Source: Crotophaga sulcirostris (lineage: Eukaryota > Chordata > Aves > Cuculiformes > Crotophagidae). From it: DNA of 64,000 nucleotides. The notes below the pieces were generated by a model. It had not been told where the DNA came from. It made no database searches and saw only the letters and a list, made by a program, of their open reading frames with translations. Positions 24,266-37,700 of this stretch are shown here, piece after piece (position 1 is the stretch's first letter; every line of letters begins with the position of its first letter). The stretch is from NCBI GenBank assembly GCA_013397455.1, contig VYZB01000040.1:450709-514708 (forward strand), in the 5' to 3' direction. A program made the translations under genes and the position numbers.

Positions 24266-26242
24266 TTTGTAAACCTCAGTATCCACATTTTCTGGTAAGA
24301 TCTACTGCTTATCATTACAATACAGCTTAATAATTTCTTTCTTACTTACATCTTACTGCTATAGAGTTTTCCATCCACATCAGCCTCTCAAATTAATTTG
24401 GAGTTAGGTGCTATGCTTTCCAGTTCAACACTGTCTATTCATAAAAGAGGAAGATATTCTTTCTGCTTGAGAAGTTTTGATATATGGAAATGAATTGCTG
24501 CTTTACAAGGCAGAAATAGATTCTTTTCAGAAATTATCTGAGCCTTTACAGATCCAATGGTTTAGGAACTTAGAAGCTACCTTCAGCCTGCCTTCCTGTC
24601 TCACAGGAGGACTGACCACTGCCAGGGAATAAAGCCAGATGATAAAACAACCAGTGTTACCTACACAAGCAAATATCCAGCCAGGACATTTGCATTTAAT
24701 ATCATATGTTATGTGAGAAAACACACAGAAAATCAGAGCTGGAAATACATCAGGAAGTGAAATTTTAATGACCCATCCTCAGACAGAGGAAAGAACGCAA
24801 ACAGTCGTAATATAAGCAATCAACAACTAACAAAGATCGGATGGTTAGAGAACCCAAAAGAGAAGATGCAATCCGTTAGTTGTGCAGGATCTAGTCCTAA
24901 AGTGTTCCACTGAAGGAGCTATACCTTTCTTTGGTCTCAGTAAAGTATTTCATTCAGTCAGGTGAAGCCCAAGCACAGGGGAGAAAGGAACAAGTGTGCA
25001 CTCACTGAAAACCTAGCAGATTTATGTAGTAAACAGATTTGAGACACTGATTTGACCTTGTACAAGAATGACAAGACTCTATATTTGGTAATTAATTTGT
25101 GGCAAATTCTTTACCCACTCCTGAGTGTAATCTTAATGTTTTTGACCCTATGCTCTCCTTTTACGACAGATTAACAAATTTAGTCAAGAAAAATGTGCTA
25201 CCACAAAATCTTCAAGGAAGAACAAATAACCAGTGCACAGGGTTATTTGCAATAAGTCATCATCTACATATTCAAATACTATATCTCAGAGAAATCCATC
25301 AATTAAACTTAAAGCTTTTGTTGACACAGGAGTCTGTTTTGTCCTGTTGTGCAAAAAATTCTGTTTTCTGGCATGAGATAAGTAAATTCAAAATAAAGAT
25401 TGTCTTTTCCTCTGTGTACTACTTACATGCAAGGAGTAAAGAAATATTTTCAATATTCAAAAAGGACAGCTTGTTCTAATATTTCTGTGCCTGAATGTCA
25501 CCAGGCCTGGCAGAAGGAAAACCATCATCATGAAAACCAATCTGTTTGAAGCTTGAGATGAGCTTAAGACGTAGCCTTAAGTAAGAACTGAATGATAGAG
25601 CCAAGCCAGATCTTGAAACTCCACATAATTAATGTTTTCCACGAGTGGCTTCTCTAAAATAATCAGGTCTCTGGGGAAAGTAAAACTTCCAATAACCATC
25701 ATGCTTGTTAAACAATTGATAAAATTAACATAAATCAACCAAAATGCTGCTTCATACTGTAGAGAAAACAGCATTTTCTGTTTTCAAAAGTCAAACAAAG
25801 TGGAGCCATTCTACACTAACATTTGTGACACTTGTTCCTCTGCTTTCCTGAACTGAATATCTTACCTAAGTGTCTTTTACTCCATCACAGAACTGAATTA
25901 GACCAGGTGACATTTTCAGTGTGTTGACACCTGTATCAGACAACCTTTTTTAGTGGAATTGATCTGATTACACATAGTAGATGGTCACTTGTTTGCTCCC
26001 TCTTCCAAGAGGAGAACTAGATGGCATCAAAAGAACCCTGACAGTGGCAAGCTCATAACATATAACAAATAATAACTCCTCATACTAAACAGACAGAAAC
26101 TCCTTCCCATCAGCAGTTATGGATGTTATCATTGCTATGTTGGTTCAAGGGAAGACTAATCACGTTTGCAGAAAGGAGATACACTGAACATCACACAGAA
26201 ACCACATCCAACCTAGGAAGGTTATGAACTACAAGTGCATAT
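24266..26242. other. Non-coding stretch, nothing recognised
   Basis: AT-rich sequence. The longest frame (25099-25479, plus, 126 codons) has no recognisable domain and ordinary composition, so it is probably chance. Confidence 0.4.
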
Positions 26243-26641
26243 GAAGGAAGCTGGGGATGTTTAACCTGAAAAAGAGGAGGCTCAGGGGTGACCTTACTGC
26301 TCTCTACGACTACCTAAAAGGAGGTTGTAGTCAGGCAGGGGTTGGTCTCTTCTCTCAGGTGCCCAGTGGCAGAACTAGAGGACATGGACTCAAGCTTCGT
26401 CAGAGAAAGTTTAGGTTTGATGTTAGGAAAAAGTTCTTCCCTGAAAGGGTGATTGGCCATTGGAATGCGCTGCCCAGGGAGGTGGTGGAGTCGCATCCCT
26501 GGAGGTGTTTAAGAGGAGATTGGATGAGGCACTCAGTGCCATGGTTTAGATGATGGGTTGGTGTTGGTGTTGGGTTCTAGGGTGGACTCGATGATCTCAG
26601 AGGTCCTTTCCAACCTTGTGATACTGTGATACTGTGATACT
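26243..26641 (+). mobile_element. CR1 LINE 3' fragment, young GTGATACT-tail subfamily
   Basis: This is the longest young CR1 copy in the window. It starts inside ORF2 at a GGAAGCTGGGGATGTTTAACC-like site (about 26248-26268) and runs through the ORF2 stop and the 3' UTR. The UTR contains GGGTGGACTCGATGATCTCA and TCCTTTCCAACCTTGTGATA, and the copy ends in three tail units of GTGATACT. The intact tail and high similarity to the copies at 43460 and 47030 point to recent insertion. The 5' end is truncated, as is usual for CR1. Confidence 0.93.
26257..26553 (+). pseudogene. CR1 ORF2 C-terminal remnant with frameshift
   Basis: The frame reads [20 protein letters not shown], then [26 protein letters not shown] and [10 protein letters not shown]. 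This is the C-terminal tail of the CR1 reverse-transcriptase polyprotein. After VES (near 26494) one base is missing compared with the copy at 47030. The last ~20 codons are therefore read out of frame to 26553 and the native end is lost. It is non-functional and listed to explain the open frame. Confidence 0.85.
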
Positions 26642-29330
26642 GCAAAGGTACTGGGGTGTATTATGTACACTCTCTGTTATTATATTTTCCCATCATTACC
26701 TGCTCTTGGGCACTATTACATCCAAAACATTTTGTTCTTGTTAAGACACACAAGCACAATATTATTACAGTCAAAATCAGTTTTCAGTTTAACCTTTACT
26801 AAATTTTCTGTGTCTATTTAACACAGGTATTTCTTTTGGGCTTCATAAGCCTAACACCTGACTGAGAAACTGCATGTGAGAATTTTACCCTGTGCTGGAA
26901 CCAATCGTTTCCTATTGCATAGACTGAACAGGCTCCACTGTCAGTGTTTCTGGAACACTTAAAAACACAGTTAAAAAGTTTTTCTGACACAAGAGTACCA
27001 GGTAAACAACAGCAGATCAGAAAAACTCTTGACCAACCTCTGCAAAATGAAAGCAATCGATCTGATTCACTTTCTTCAAATGCCATTTGTCTTATGTCTT
27101 TTCTTCTCAACTGAAATCAATATTGCTTCAGGTTTCTGGATTGTTTTATAGACGTATAAAGTCCTCTATTTATGTTAGAAAAGTTTTACCTTGCAATACG
27201 TTGTGTCTCAAACATCGTTTATATGTTGCTCTCTGAAAAGAATGAGGAAGCAACTATTGAACTTAACATCCTGTCTTTATCACATTCATTGCAAGCTGCC
27301 TAATTAAAATAATAAAAGATGAAAAATAAAAAATAAAATGGAAATTCTACTGCATAAAAATGAGATAATTTTTTTTTCAATTTTGTTCAACTCCTTGTCA
27401 CAAAAAACTCCCACTGATCTGGGTGATGCTATACTTTCACCACAGCAGAAAGCAGACCAGCAATAACCCTACTCAGCAGTTTGGGGTGAGGTTTCTGCAC
27501 TGCAAAACTTAGGGCAGATGCCCTGAACTTCAATTCACTAAGACTCAGCCATCAAAGGAGGCCTTTGATTCCTACCTGTCACTACCTAGATAGTTACAAG
27601 TCTAGAAATGAGAGAAACTCCAGGGCAAAAGAATGGTGAGCATACGAGGAGACTGGAATGGTCAGTGGAGGGATAATGAAGGACCTCAAGAAAGTGAAAA
27701 AATGAATGGACATATAAATATAATAGGACATAATAGTTCAGGGAGTCTTGATAAGGTCTACAACAACTGGTTGTTCTGGGATGGGGACCTGGGAGGACAT
27801 CTATGCTGTGCAATAAAGTGAAGCACAGAGCCATACATGGCTTCAGCAAGCTTTGCAACCACAACTGAATTCGAAGCACTGGCTTCAAGTGAAGCACTGT
27901 GCTAACACAGCTGTATTGACCAACAATGCAATGCATATATGTAACTAGTCAGTTGTTGGTCTCCCTTTGGGTTATTCATATTAAAAAATGTGACCAGTTT
28001 TGTGTTATCTTCTAGCTTGACTTACGACTAATCCCATTTAGGCATATTCCTCTTTTATGCATATAAACCCCAAGCAATCATGTTTAGGTAACTTCTATTT
28101 TTTGGAGATATGAACTTAAATCTAGAAAACAGAGATGTTCTTGAGACAGCTAGTGACAAATGAACATCTAATTGTGCCTGCTACTTGTATAAATTAATCT
28201 GAATTTTTTATATGAAAAGATAAAAGTGATTACTAGTGTATCTGTACCCTAAATTCCATGGGTGATGTTAGAAATAGAAAGAAATATTCTGAGGAAATAT
28301 TATTTTGGAGAGAAAAACTAGACTTGGGTGAATCTTTGAGAGTCTCTTTTTCATGATTGCCTTATCAATTAAGTCAATGGGTAAAAATCAGATTTAGAGG
28401 TATTCATAGACCTTCACTGTGGCCTTTACATAGAGAATGGCAGTAAGAGTTCATTCTGGTGGTTTGTTTTTATGCCATCTGAACTGTTTGAGTTTAGTCT
28501 TACAGTGATTTCAAGAGCTATAACAGAAGCCATTAAAAAAACTTCCATTTTTTAACATCCATTTTCTAGACCTGTGCAGGAAGTAATAAAATTCTTTATG
28601 TAGAACCTGATTATTTTTGTCAGATCTGGTAGTTCAATGTGCACTACATAATTCTGTCAGTGAATTAAACACATACAATGCCTGAATGGTTTTGTTGGTT
28701 TTGTATTGTTATTCTAGTACTTAACTCGGTCAGAGAATGACCTTGACTCAGCATTGTTAAATGAGAATTAAATTCACATGCTCTGTACCACGCTAAGAAT
28801 GTGAGGGAATTGTTTGAACATAGCTAGGTTCCTGTCAACACAGAAATCCAGCTGTGCATACAGACATCTGTTTCTACTAGAGGTTTGTGCAGTAGAAAAG
28901 GAAACACAGCTGGAGGCAGGGGAAAGCTAAACTACTCCAAATACTCTGCAGGTTCTCCAATATTATGTCTTTTCTGGTCCATCTCTTAAAATCTAATTCT
29001 CCCTAATACTACAAAATTGGTGAAGAACTCCAGTGAAGTCTTAGGTTCTCAGCAGGACTCTACAATATCTGTTTGGGTGGAGGTGGAGAAACGCTCAACA
29101 CTTAGACTACGCACACTTGGACTAAAAGGAAAAAAAATGTATGAGGGAGTCTGAGTTGTTTCTGGAGTCTTGGTGCATATTCAGACAACCTGACTGTACC
29201 TTTTCCTTCTGCACTCAGTGAAGGTCATTCACTCAGTGAAAATTATTTTCCTATTTTGTGTTCCTGTGTACAGAGGAATTCTGATTTTTTTTAGCAATTA
29301 TTGCCCAACCTCATTCTAAGGCACCTTATA
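26642..29330. other. Non-coding stretch, nothing recognised
   Basis: AT-rich, with overlapping short frames on both strands at 27586-27936. None has a known domain. No RNA gene or transposon recognised. Confidence 0.4.
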
Positions 29331-29541
29331 CAATCATACAATAGAATCATAAAATTATTTATGTTGGAAACGACTCATCAAGTCCAAGCCTTAGCCTAGC
29401 ACTGCCAAGTCCACCACTAAACCATGTATCACATCTTCACATCCTTTAAATACCTTCAGGGGTGGTGATTCAACCACTTCCCTGGGCAGCCTGTTCCAAT
29501 GCTTGTTGAACCTTCTGATGAAGAAGTCATCATCTCTTTCC
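29331..29541 (-). mobile_element. CR1 LINE 3' fragment, older subfamily
   Basis: It starts on the plus strand with CAATCATACAATAGAATCAT (reversed tail of the ATTCTATG type). It continues with CCACCACTAAACCATGTATC and CCACTTCCCTGGGCAGCCTG (about 29477-29496). Tail type and internal words differ from the GTGATACT subfamily, so it belongs to another and more diverged CR1 lineage. Confidence 0.88.
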
Positions 29542-32500
29542 TTCATCTTTCACATCCTGCCAGCATTCTAATGGTCATCAACTTTATTCCTCAACACAGA
29601 ACTTGGAAGAAGTGCAGAGAAACCTAACTTTCCTGAAATAAGTTTTTAAAGTCTGTTAGGTTTTTCGAGATATTTCTATGGAATGCTAACATTAACCTGT
29701 ACTAATCTTCTCAGGACAACATATCAAGTCAGAAAGACTGTCTTAGGTATAGAAACAGCAGTGTTGTTACACCATGGCAATCAGTGTAGCAGTAACTATT
29801 TGTGCCCCAAATTGCAAGGAAATGGCTATTTTCTTCTACCTACAGGGCAAGTTTATCTGTTTACTCTATATTTTGCATTTTCCAAGCTCATTACTTTCTT
29901 GTTCCTGTCTCAATATATGCTCTATCCTTTGCACCAGCTCACCTTTTCTTTGAGAATTAAGTTCTCTAATGCCAATGAAGATGCTGTTAATTGCCCTAGT
30001 ACAGCTTTTGTGTGTCTCTGTATTACATCATTTTAGACTGAATTTCAGTTGGCTTATACTTATCCTGTGTACTTAGACTTTTGTAACATTTTCCTTTGAA
30101 AAGTATGAAATGCTTTACAAGTCATTAAAAACCACCAGCAGCAATTTTTGAGTTGGTGAACCAACAAAAGGGGTTTCATTGATTTGTCCAAGATGAGTTA
30201 GTAAGTGCAGCAACACACAAACCCTGGAGATTTAACACTTTCTTCTCTCTCTGACTACAAGATGAAAACACTATTATCTCACTAGCCTGTCCTTACTCTC
30301 TCAAGTGAAATTTATTACACCAATACACGGTCTCCAAAGTCCCATTTCTGTGATAATACAGTTTTTCATTAGCTTTTGTAAAATTCTTAATACTGTTGTT
30401 TATTTTATCCCACTCCAGGCAACATAACTAGGAACCAATAAGAAACAGATCCTAACAGCTATGACCCTTTGACATACTAATATTTAGGCTGAGATTTTTT
30501 TTTTCAAAGGTCCCAAAAACTTCTAGAAAGTAAAATGTCATCTAAATCAAGAACCCAACTTTTGGAGGCTTCTTTTCTGCAGAAAGAATAATTATTTCTA
30601 TAATAATTATCTTTCCTGAACGCAGTCTTATGGAAATGTCTTCAGATGTGAACTGTTTTAAATAGAAAAAATAAATTCTACCCCTTTCAATCTAGACAAA
30701 GAGTGATGCTTCTCTTTTTTAGCAGTACAGCAGGGTAAGTTTCTGTTTCCTTACATGTAGAACACGTTGCACACTTCACACATCACTTATAATCACATGC
30801 TGCACCTTGTTTAGAAGATTGCCTGCAAGAATGATCTATCTCTGCTGTCAAGATGAATATTTCCAATATTAAAATATCAAAACGCTTTTAACTCAGAGAT
30901 AAGAGAATTAGTATTGACTTAAAATGAGGACTTCTACACAGATTTTTATCCCACATCACTTTGCGTTTTAATACCAAATCTTTGAAACAGTCAGTTCCAC
31001 TTTGTTTCTCTCAGATGAGGAACAACATCTGACTACCAGCTGCACAGAAATTAAACTCTTGTTTTCATGTAACACTTTTATTGGCTCTGTGCTGTGTTAA
31101 TATGACAAACGTATTGTAGCTGAAGTATTATAATGAATTGTGTGAGTTTCTATTAAGTTTGAAAGCATTTTTTACCAAGTTTGTACTCACATCATTTGCA
31201 AGTCAATACAAAAAAGGAACATAGCAAGAAAACTAATGTAGTGTGCATTATATTAGTCTCATTCTCATTACTGTCAGAAATTAATTGCTGCATATACAAA
31301 CAACTCAGAACAGTTCTACCTCACCCCTTCAATTAGTGAATAAGCGAATCCTCGACAGAAGGCTTCTAAAGGACTCTGTCTCACAAAACAGCTCTCTGCC
31401 ACAGATGAGATAAATTCCTAAACAAAACTAAGGGAAAGTATTAAAAAACACAATTCGGTTCACAGACCCTCACCTGTAACCTCTGCAGGAAGTTTGCACT
31501 GAAAAAGAGCTGAAGCGGAAAAACAGTTCTGAGAAACACAACTAACAAAGCCTTATTCCTAAACATTAAAGTTCACTGCCTGGACTCTCAGAAGTGTCAC
31601 AAAGTGAGCTTTCTATCCAGAGCACTCTGACAGATAGCTGTGGTTTCTATGATGTGGCTTCTCCAGCAACCAAAGAGTAGTATTGTCCTATATCCCTTCT
31701 TTCAGTAGAGGTGCTAACAGAGACTCATTCCTCCAACCCAGGCACCCATTTTTAGAGAAGTTTCAGAAATACTGTGTGTTTTACTTTCACTAAATCAGAT
31801 TTGTTTTCAACTAACAAGTTGGCTAACAAGTTTGGAAACTATTAAGTGGTTGGAGAGGTCAGACTTACAGTCATATGGATGGAACATGCTCATCTAAGTT
31901 TAACTCCTTTAAGGAGATCAAGTGGGAAAATGCTTTCTTTGAATTGCTTCACCTGGGCCTCTGTGGAATTGTGCCATGGATTCTCCTGAAAAGATCAAAG
32001 CACCACTTCCCTCATGAAGGACTGCAAGCAAAGCTCACTTTTCCTCGTGGTTGATGATTTCACAGCACTTCCCTTGCCATCTGAAACACTAAGCATTTTC
32101 ATTCCTGTTCTCAAACCTAGAACCTGCTTTTCCACCTTACTTGCAACTTTCCTTTTACTTAATAGTAATACTACTTTCCACTTTGTTTCTGAATTCACAA
32201 ACTTGAGGGGTCTCACAAACCTTGGGGATCTTTTTGATCTTATTCAGTAGATTGTCACCTTGTACACCACACTAGAACCTCAAGTAGCCTGATCTACCAC
32301 AATAAACGCATTTTCAAAGGAGAAAATTGGGAGCTATTTACTAATAATTCAAGCTTCTGAATAGTAAATTTGGACTGCAAAAAAATCCGTAGGAAAGTGC
32401 AAATAAATCAAACAGGCAACGGAAGGCTTTTGCTAAAAAGGTCCATGTTTTAAGCAGAGGTCTCTAACGTGACTAAAGATATTACCTACATATTATATTG

Positions 32501-34485
32501 TCTGAAGGTCTATCCCAGCTTCACTCTTCAGCTACTGCTTCTGAGACTCAGAAGTGTCTCCTCCTTCACTTTGTATTAACCAGTTGCTCATTTAATTTCC
32601 TTTGAAGTTTAGAACTGTCAAGCAACAGTTGAAACAGTTGAAACAGGGGAAATACAAAAATACATAGAATAAAAGAGTTAAATATATGAAAGGGTTTTTT
32701 TATTATAGCAGGAAAATAATAAAAAGAAACCAATTATGGCTGATGGATGGACCTCTTCATCATCGAAGTTTAGCATATCACAATAATAAGCGTTATCCTC
32801 TTGTCAACCTCATGACACTGGGAGATCAATGCCCCTTCATTGTTAGTCTTCTGCCCCTGTATTGTACTCGATTTATTGCGTCTGTGATATAGGAAGGGGG
32901 TGCAGATGGCTTTTGTCAGTCAGAAAGCGGGGATGGAGTGCCCTCACTATACAACGTGCTGCTGGTCTGTAAAATGACCTATGTTAAACACTTCAGGACA
33001 TGATCTTAAGTTCCCAAAGATAGAAACAAGAAAAGGCCTGTGAATTAGCTAATCCTAATACAGGACTGTATTGCAGTTACTAAGGAATTCTCAGTACCTT
33101 CCTAAGTTTCTGCAACCTCTACAACCTGACCCTACTGACTTAGATCCGCCAGAATGCTTCTCTACCATAATTGATGTTCCTGTGACTTGGTTATAATTTG
33201 AGATATAATTTAAGAGACAACTGTCCAAACACATGAAACACCTTAAGAAAATGTTCAGATAAGGTATGATTCACTTTGATTCACTCCCTCCTCCTCCCTT
33301 CTTTAAAACATCAGCTGCATTTAAAGACTCACCAGTGTACACAAAGAGCAAAGTCAAATTGACAAGCCAGCTTCATCTTGGGTGTTTAATGATATCTCTG
33401 TGCTCTGTGCTATCATTTTTCACTTATAAAACAGATTTTTTTCATGTAAATGAAGAGTAAATTATTTAAGAAGAAAGTTTTAGACGAGTTTTGGCACCAA
33501 TATGTACAAAATGAAGCTCAATATTATAACACATTCATTGCAGAAGTTTTTGGGAGAAAGAATTCCCTTAAATGCAAATTCTACTGCTTCTGATGTTGTA
33601 GAGGATGATGAAAATCCTTTCACTAGAACAAAAGCTTTGAAACAAACCTTGAAAAAGAGTGCTCATAACATCTGTGTATGAGCCAAGATACAGAGAAAGA
33701 AATTAAGACAAAGAGCCCACAAATAAGAGAGAATATTTGATCCACTTCATTTTGTCTTGCATGCTAACGAACAAGGTTTTCTTGTGGAAATCACAAACTG
33801 GTTTGAGATTCCCCTCTCTTAGTATAAATGTCCCAGGACAAACATCTGCAACTGAACATGCTCTTTGAACTGCCTTTCTAACAAGCAGAGAGGAATGGGC
33901 TGATTAAAACACATTTCTGCTCCTTATTTCTCTGCATAGTGTGTATCACTCTCTGAAGATAAACGAATCCATGAGGGAAACTTTCAACATCAGCTGAAAA
34001 ACTTTAATTAGAGAATACAAGGATTACTCCACTTGCACTCCAGCTTTCCTCCAGACAGGCACGATCTGCTGCAAAAGTCCCATTCCCTTCCTGACCCTTC
34101 ATCAGAAAAGTTCTTACTCTTGTTAAAACTCCTGTGCTATTGCTTTGCAAAAAGGTTGATCGCTATAATTTCTTTTTTGCACAAAGAGTAGATAGCTTTC
34201 TAAATTAAAGAAGTGTAGAAACCTCTGCAAAGCGTTTAGACTTTTCATCTGCTTTTGGATAAATGGGACTATTTAAACTACAGCAGCAGGAAGGTTAAGA
34301 GCAGTGAGACAAGGGGATTTGTAATTTCAATCTTAGATGTTAATCTTACTTAATGATAACATCAAGGATCAGGTACTCCACTGCTACCTGCTAAAGGTAA
34401 GGAAATCACTGATCAGACACCTGCGAAAGAAAACAAAGGACCATGGGGAATAGCCAGAATCGGTTTAAATGGACAATAAGGGCCC
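29542..34485. other. Long non-coding stretch, nothing recognised
   Basis: About 4.9 kb of AT-rich sequence. A 117-codon plus-strand frame (29683-30036) shows no domain. A small perfect hairpin with 9-bp arms (ATAATTATT / AATAATTAT) lies at 30588-30610. No element recognised. Confidence 0.4.
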
Positions 34486-34727
34486 TGTTGTGTTGTAAAT
34501 CAGACAGGAGAAAGAATGTAAGGAGTTCCAGCAATAGGAGGAGAACAGTTAAATGATTTCAGGGAATTGTAGTGAATGTGTATGTATTTAGTATATATAA
34601 TGAGACCTACAGGCATTCTTCAGAGGCACTTATGGAGCAACATCCCCAGTGCTTCTCCAGCATCGAAATTAAAGAATACCTGCTTAACAGTATGTCAGGC
34701 TGTTGGGCTGTTTTCTTTGTTTTAGCA
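34486..34727 (+). mobile_element. Probable solo LTR of an endogenous retrovirus
   Basis: It starts TGTTGTGTTGTAAAT and ends TTTTAGCA, fitting the TG...CA rule. A TATATAA box is near 34593-34599. About 70 bases downstream is an ATTAAA signal at 34668-34673, followed by GAATACCTGCTTAAC, a word I associate with bird retroviral LTR R/U5 regions. The spacing from TATA to polyadenylation signal suits a short R region. No coding remnants flank it, and no target duplication was clear. The left end is the least certain point. Confidence 0.55.
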
Positions 34728-37700
34728 GAAAAACTTTAATTTTGTACTGTGCCTTGCATGAAGAGCTGTGATGTGGGATACTTTACTGTGCAAAGCAGTT
34801 TTACAGGTTGTTAATCCTGCAAGATCACGAGGGATTGCATGTTGTTGATTGAACATTGCTTAAAACTACGACTTTGTTGGCTATAGAGCCGTTTAGTTGC
34901 TTAACTTTCAGTTAACTATCAGTTAAGCAATGTTTCGACTTTGGCTTTGCAAGTTGAAGAGTTTATGTGTGCAGCACAAGTTTCTATCAGTCTCACTTTC
35001 CAAATTCAATGTTTACAGTGGGACTTCTTACAAGCAGCTGCTCCTTCATGCCCTGATTAGCAGCTCTGAACCAGCACACGTGCATCTGTCTGTTGCTAGA
35101 GCCAGCAGTCTTTTAGGAGATTTTTTAAGTTTCCTTCTGTAAGTGACAATGATGAATAAAAAAATCAGGAAATCTAATGTAAGCATTTAAATAAAATGAC
35201 ACGTGACCTAATGTGATGAGAGAAACTAGAAGGTGCACAGGTGAATCAGATCTATGGTCCATCAAGCCAGCATACTATTCCCAAGATTATCCATGATGTA
35301 TATCTATGAAAGAGTATATGAAAATGAAAACATGCAAGTTCCTTCTAGAACTTCATTATCTTTATCAACCTTTTTCAGCCCAGGTAGCTCCTAACTAAGA
35401 TGTAATTTCTATTTATATGATATCCCTCTGAATTTCTTTATGACATCTTTTTTTCTTTTCTGTTCAATGTATGCATCCCTTAAGCATTTGGGACATCCTC
35501 TAGAGTGGGCAACAATGACAACCAGAGTCTCGGAATAACTTTATGTAGCAGGACACTCAGTAGTCTATGAATACCAGCATATAATGCATCACCTAAGATA
35601 AGTTATAGTAGAGTTTCACAAATTATGGAAGAAATGGAGAATGTAAGGAATAATTACTCACTCTTGAATCTCAAAACCATGGAACTTGTCCTAAAAGCAA
35701 ACAAAATTAACTGCTTTCCCTGCTCCTGTATTTCATTGTCAGTGCACTCCCACTTCCAACAGTGGGCAAAAATATGACAGGGTTAATGAAGCAATTATTG
35801 AAAAGAATGGAAGTTGGGAAACTATTGAATACTACGGTGGTCCTAATGCATTAAACAGCAATTACCAATAAGTACGAAGATACCAAGAAGAAACCACATA
35901 CCCTGTTTCTAGTATTAATTTTCTATCTAAAACTTCAAATCAAGAAGATCTGAAAACTATTTCTGGTACCTTTGGTGATAAACACAGTGTGTTAGAAATG
36001 CTACATAGAACAGAGTAGGAGAGAGAGAAAGAGCAAGTGAGAGAAGAAGGGACAGTAGAAGTAACATCTCTTCCTTAAGAATGCTTACCAATATCAGTTA
36101 GCCTTAATATTAAAGTATCTGTGTAATATTTGTGTTGTATATCCAAAGATATGTTTGATTGTTGAAATATATGCACTCTTTGAAAAATCTGATGGATTAA
36201 CCAGCAAGGACATTCCAACGTGTTCACTGAACCAACCACCCCAAACACTGGAGTTTGAAGTGTCAGAATTACATCAGCAGGCGTGTTAATTTAATGAGCA
36301 TAGCACGAAAATAAAGTGAGACCAGAAACTGTCAGAGGTATATTTTGTGGATTTAATTATGACTGATGCAACCCTCATTTCCATGGTGTCTGAACACTGC
36401 ATGATGACATCTCTATTAGAAGAGACACATATGGAGACTCTGTGACTTACTGGAGAATCACCTACCCAGTCTTTCAATGAATAAATTATTTTGGAACTCA
36501 GTGTCGCACCAGCATCTTAACCACTGAACTTTTCTTCTTTTACAGATAGAGCTTTTGGAAAAGTATAATAAATAACTTCCTGAAGCCCTTACCAGATCTC
36601 TCTCCAGCATGAAAGTAATGTACTGCTGCAGAACAATTAGGCTGAAAATCTCCTATATCAGAAAGAGGTCACATCAGTCACTAAACAAACCCAATGACTT
36701 AAAAATTCCCAGAATCTCAACTTGAAGATATCTACAGCTAGGGATCTCTTAAACCACATGAAATGGGAGATCTTTAAACACTGCATATCATTTCCAAATG
36801 TCAGCCGTTTTTCTGCAAGCTGTAAATACTTCAGCTGAAGTTCAACTGCCCAAATTCACCAGCGGCTGTTTCCAGTCAACCATAATGTAAATCAGGCTAG
36901 ATAGTTTTTCTACATAGATGTCACCAAATCAAGTGGAGACAACTCAGTAAATTTGTCCCACATATTCCAGGTAACATAATGCTTCGTCGCATTTTTATTG
37001 TCTTTCATCATTAGCCAAGGCAAAATGAAAATGGCTCAAAATACAAATGCACTTTTCTTGGCCTGAAGTTGAGGTTTGAAATACAATGAGTCTGGCTGGT
37101 GGGTGATGTCTTTTTTTCTGTTGCACTTTCCAGTCTTTTGAGATCGAATGTTTGGAGTGTGGAGTCATGTTGGGATGGAAAGGAATACTCGCAAGTACCT
37201 TGAGAGTGTTCTGAGTGTTTTCCTAGCTCCCTGTGATTCATACTTTTTCCCCATGTGGTGCACAGCTAACAAAGTTTGATGGCCCTGAAATCTTCCAAAA
37301 ACAGTCATTCGAAAAGGTTTATTCTCATTTAGAGTGCACTGGACTTAGATAAACAGCATGGTAGGTATGGTGGTGGGAGGAACCAGCCTACCAGTACAAC
37401 CAGACAGCAAACAATAACGAGTCTCCTTTCCCTCTCATTATTGCTTACACCAGAACTCATTCCTTCTTTCTTGCTTGTCCTTGGAGTGATGGGGGATATA
37501 CTGAAGCAGTTGTACAGTTATACAGTAGCCTAATTACTTATCACAAATCTTTTAAATGAGTTTATACTCATTAATGTGGCATCTGGGAATTGGATATTAA
37601 ACCGTCAATGACCTTTTTGCTAACAAAAGGCCTCAAAGCTTGTTATTTGGAGGCTATTTCTCCTACAGAGCTTTACCTCCACATCAGGCTAATCAAAAAG

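Noticed and set aside
25099..25479. 126-codon plus-strand frame
   Set aside because: No recognised domain or conserved motif; length is within what chance gives over 64 kb in six frames.
27586..27936. 116-codon minus-strand frame rich in Leu, Ser and Cys
   Set aside because: This composition is what the reverse complement of purine-rich sequence gives; no domain seen.
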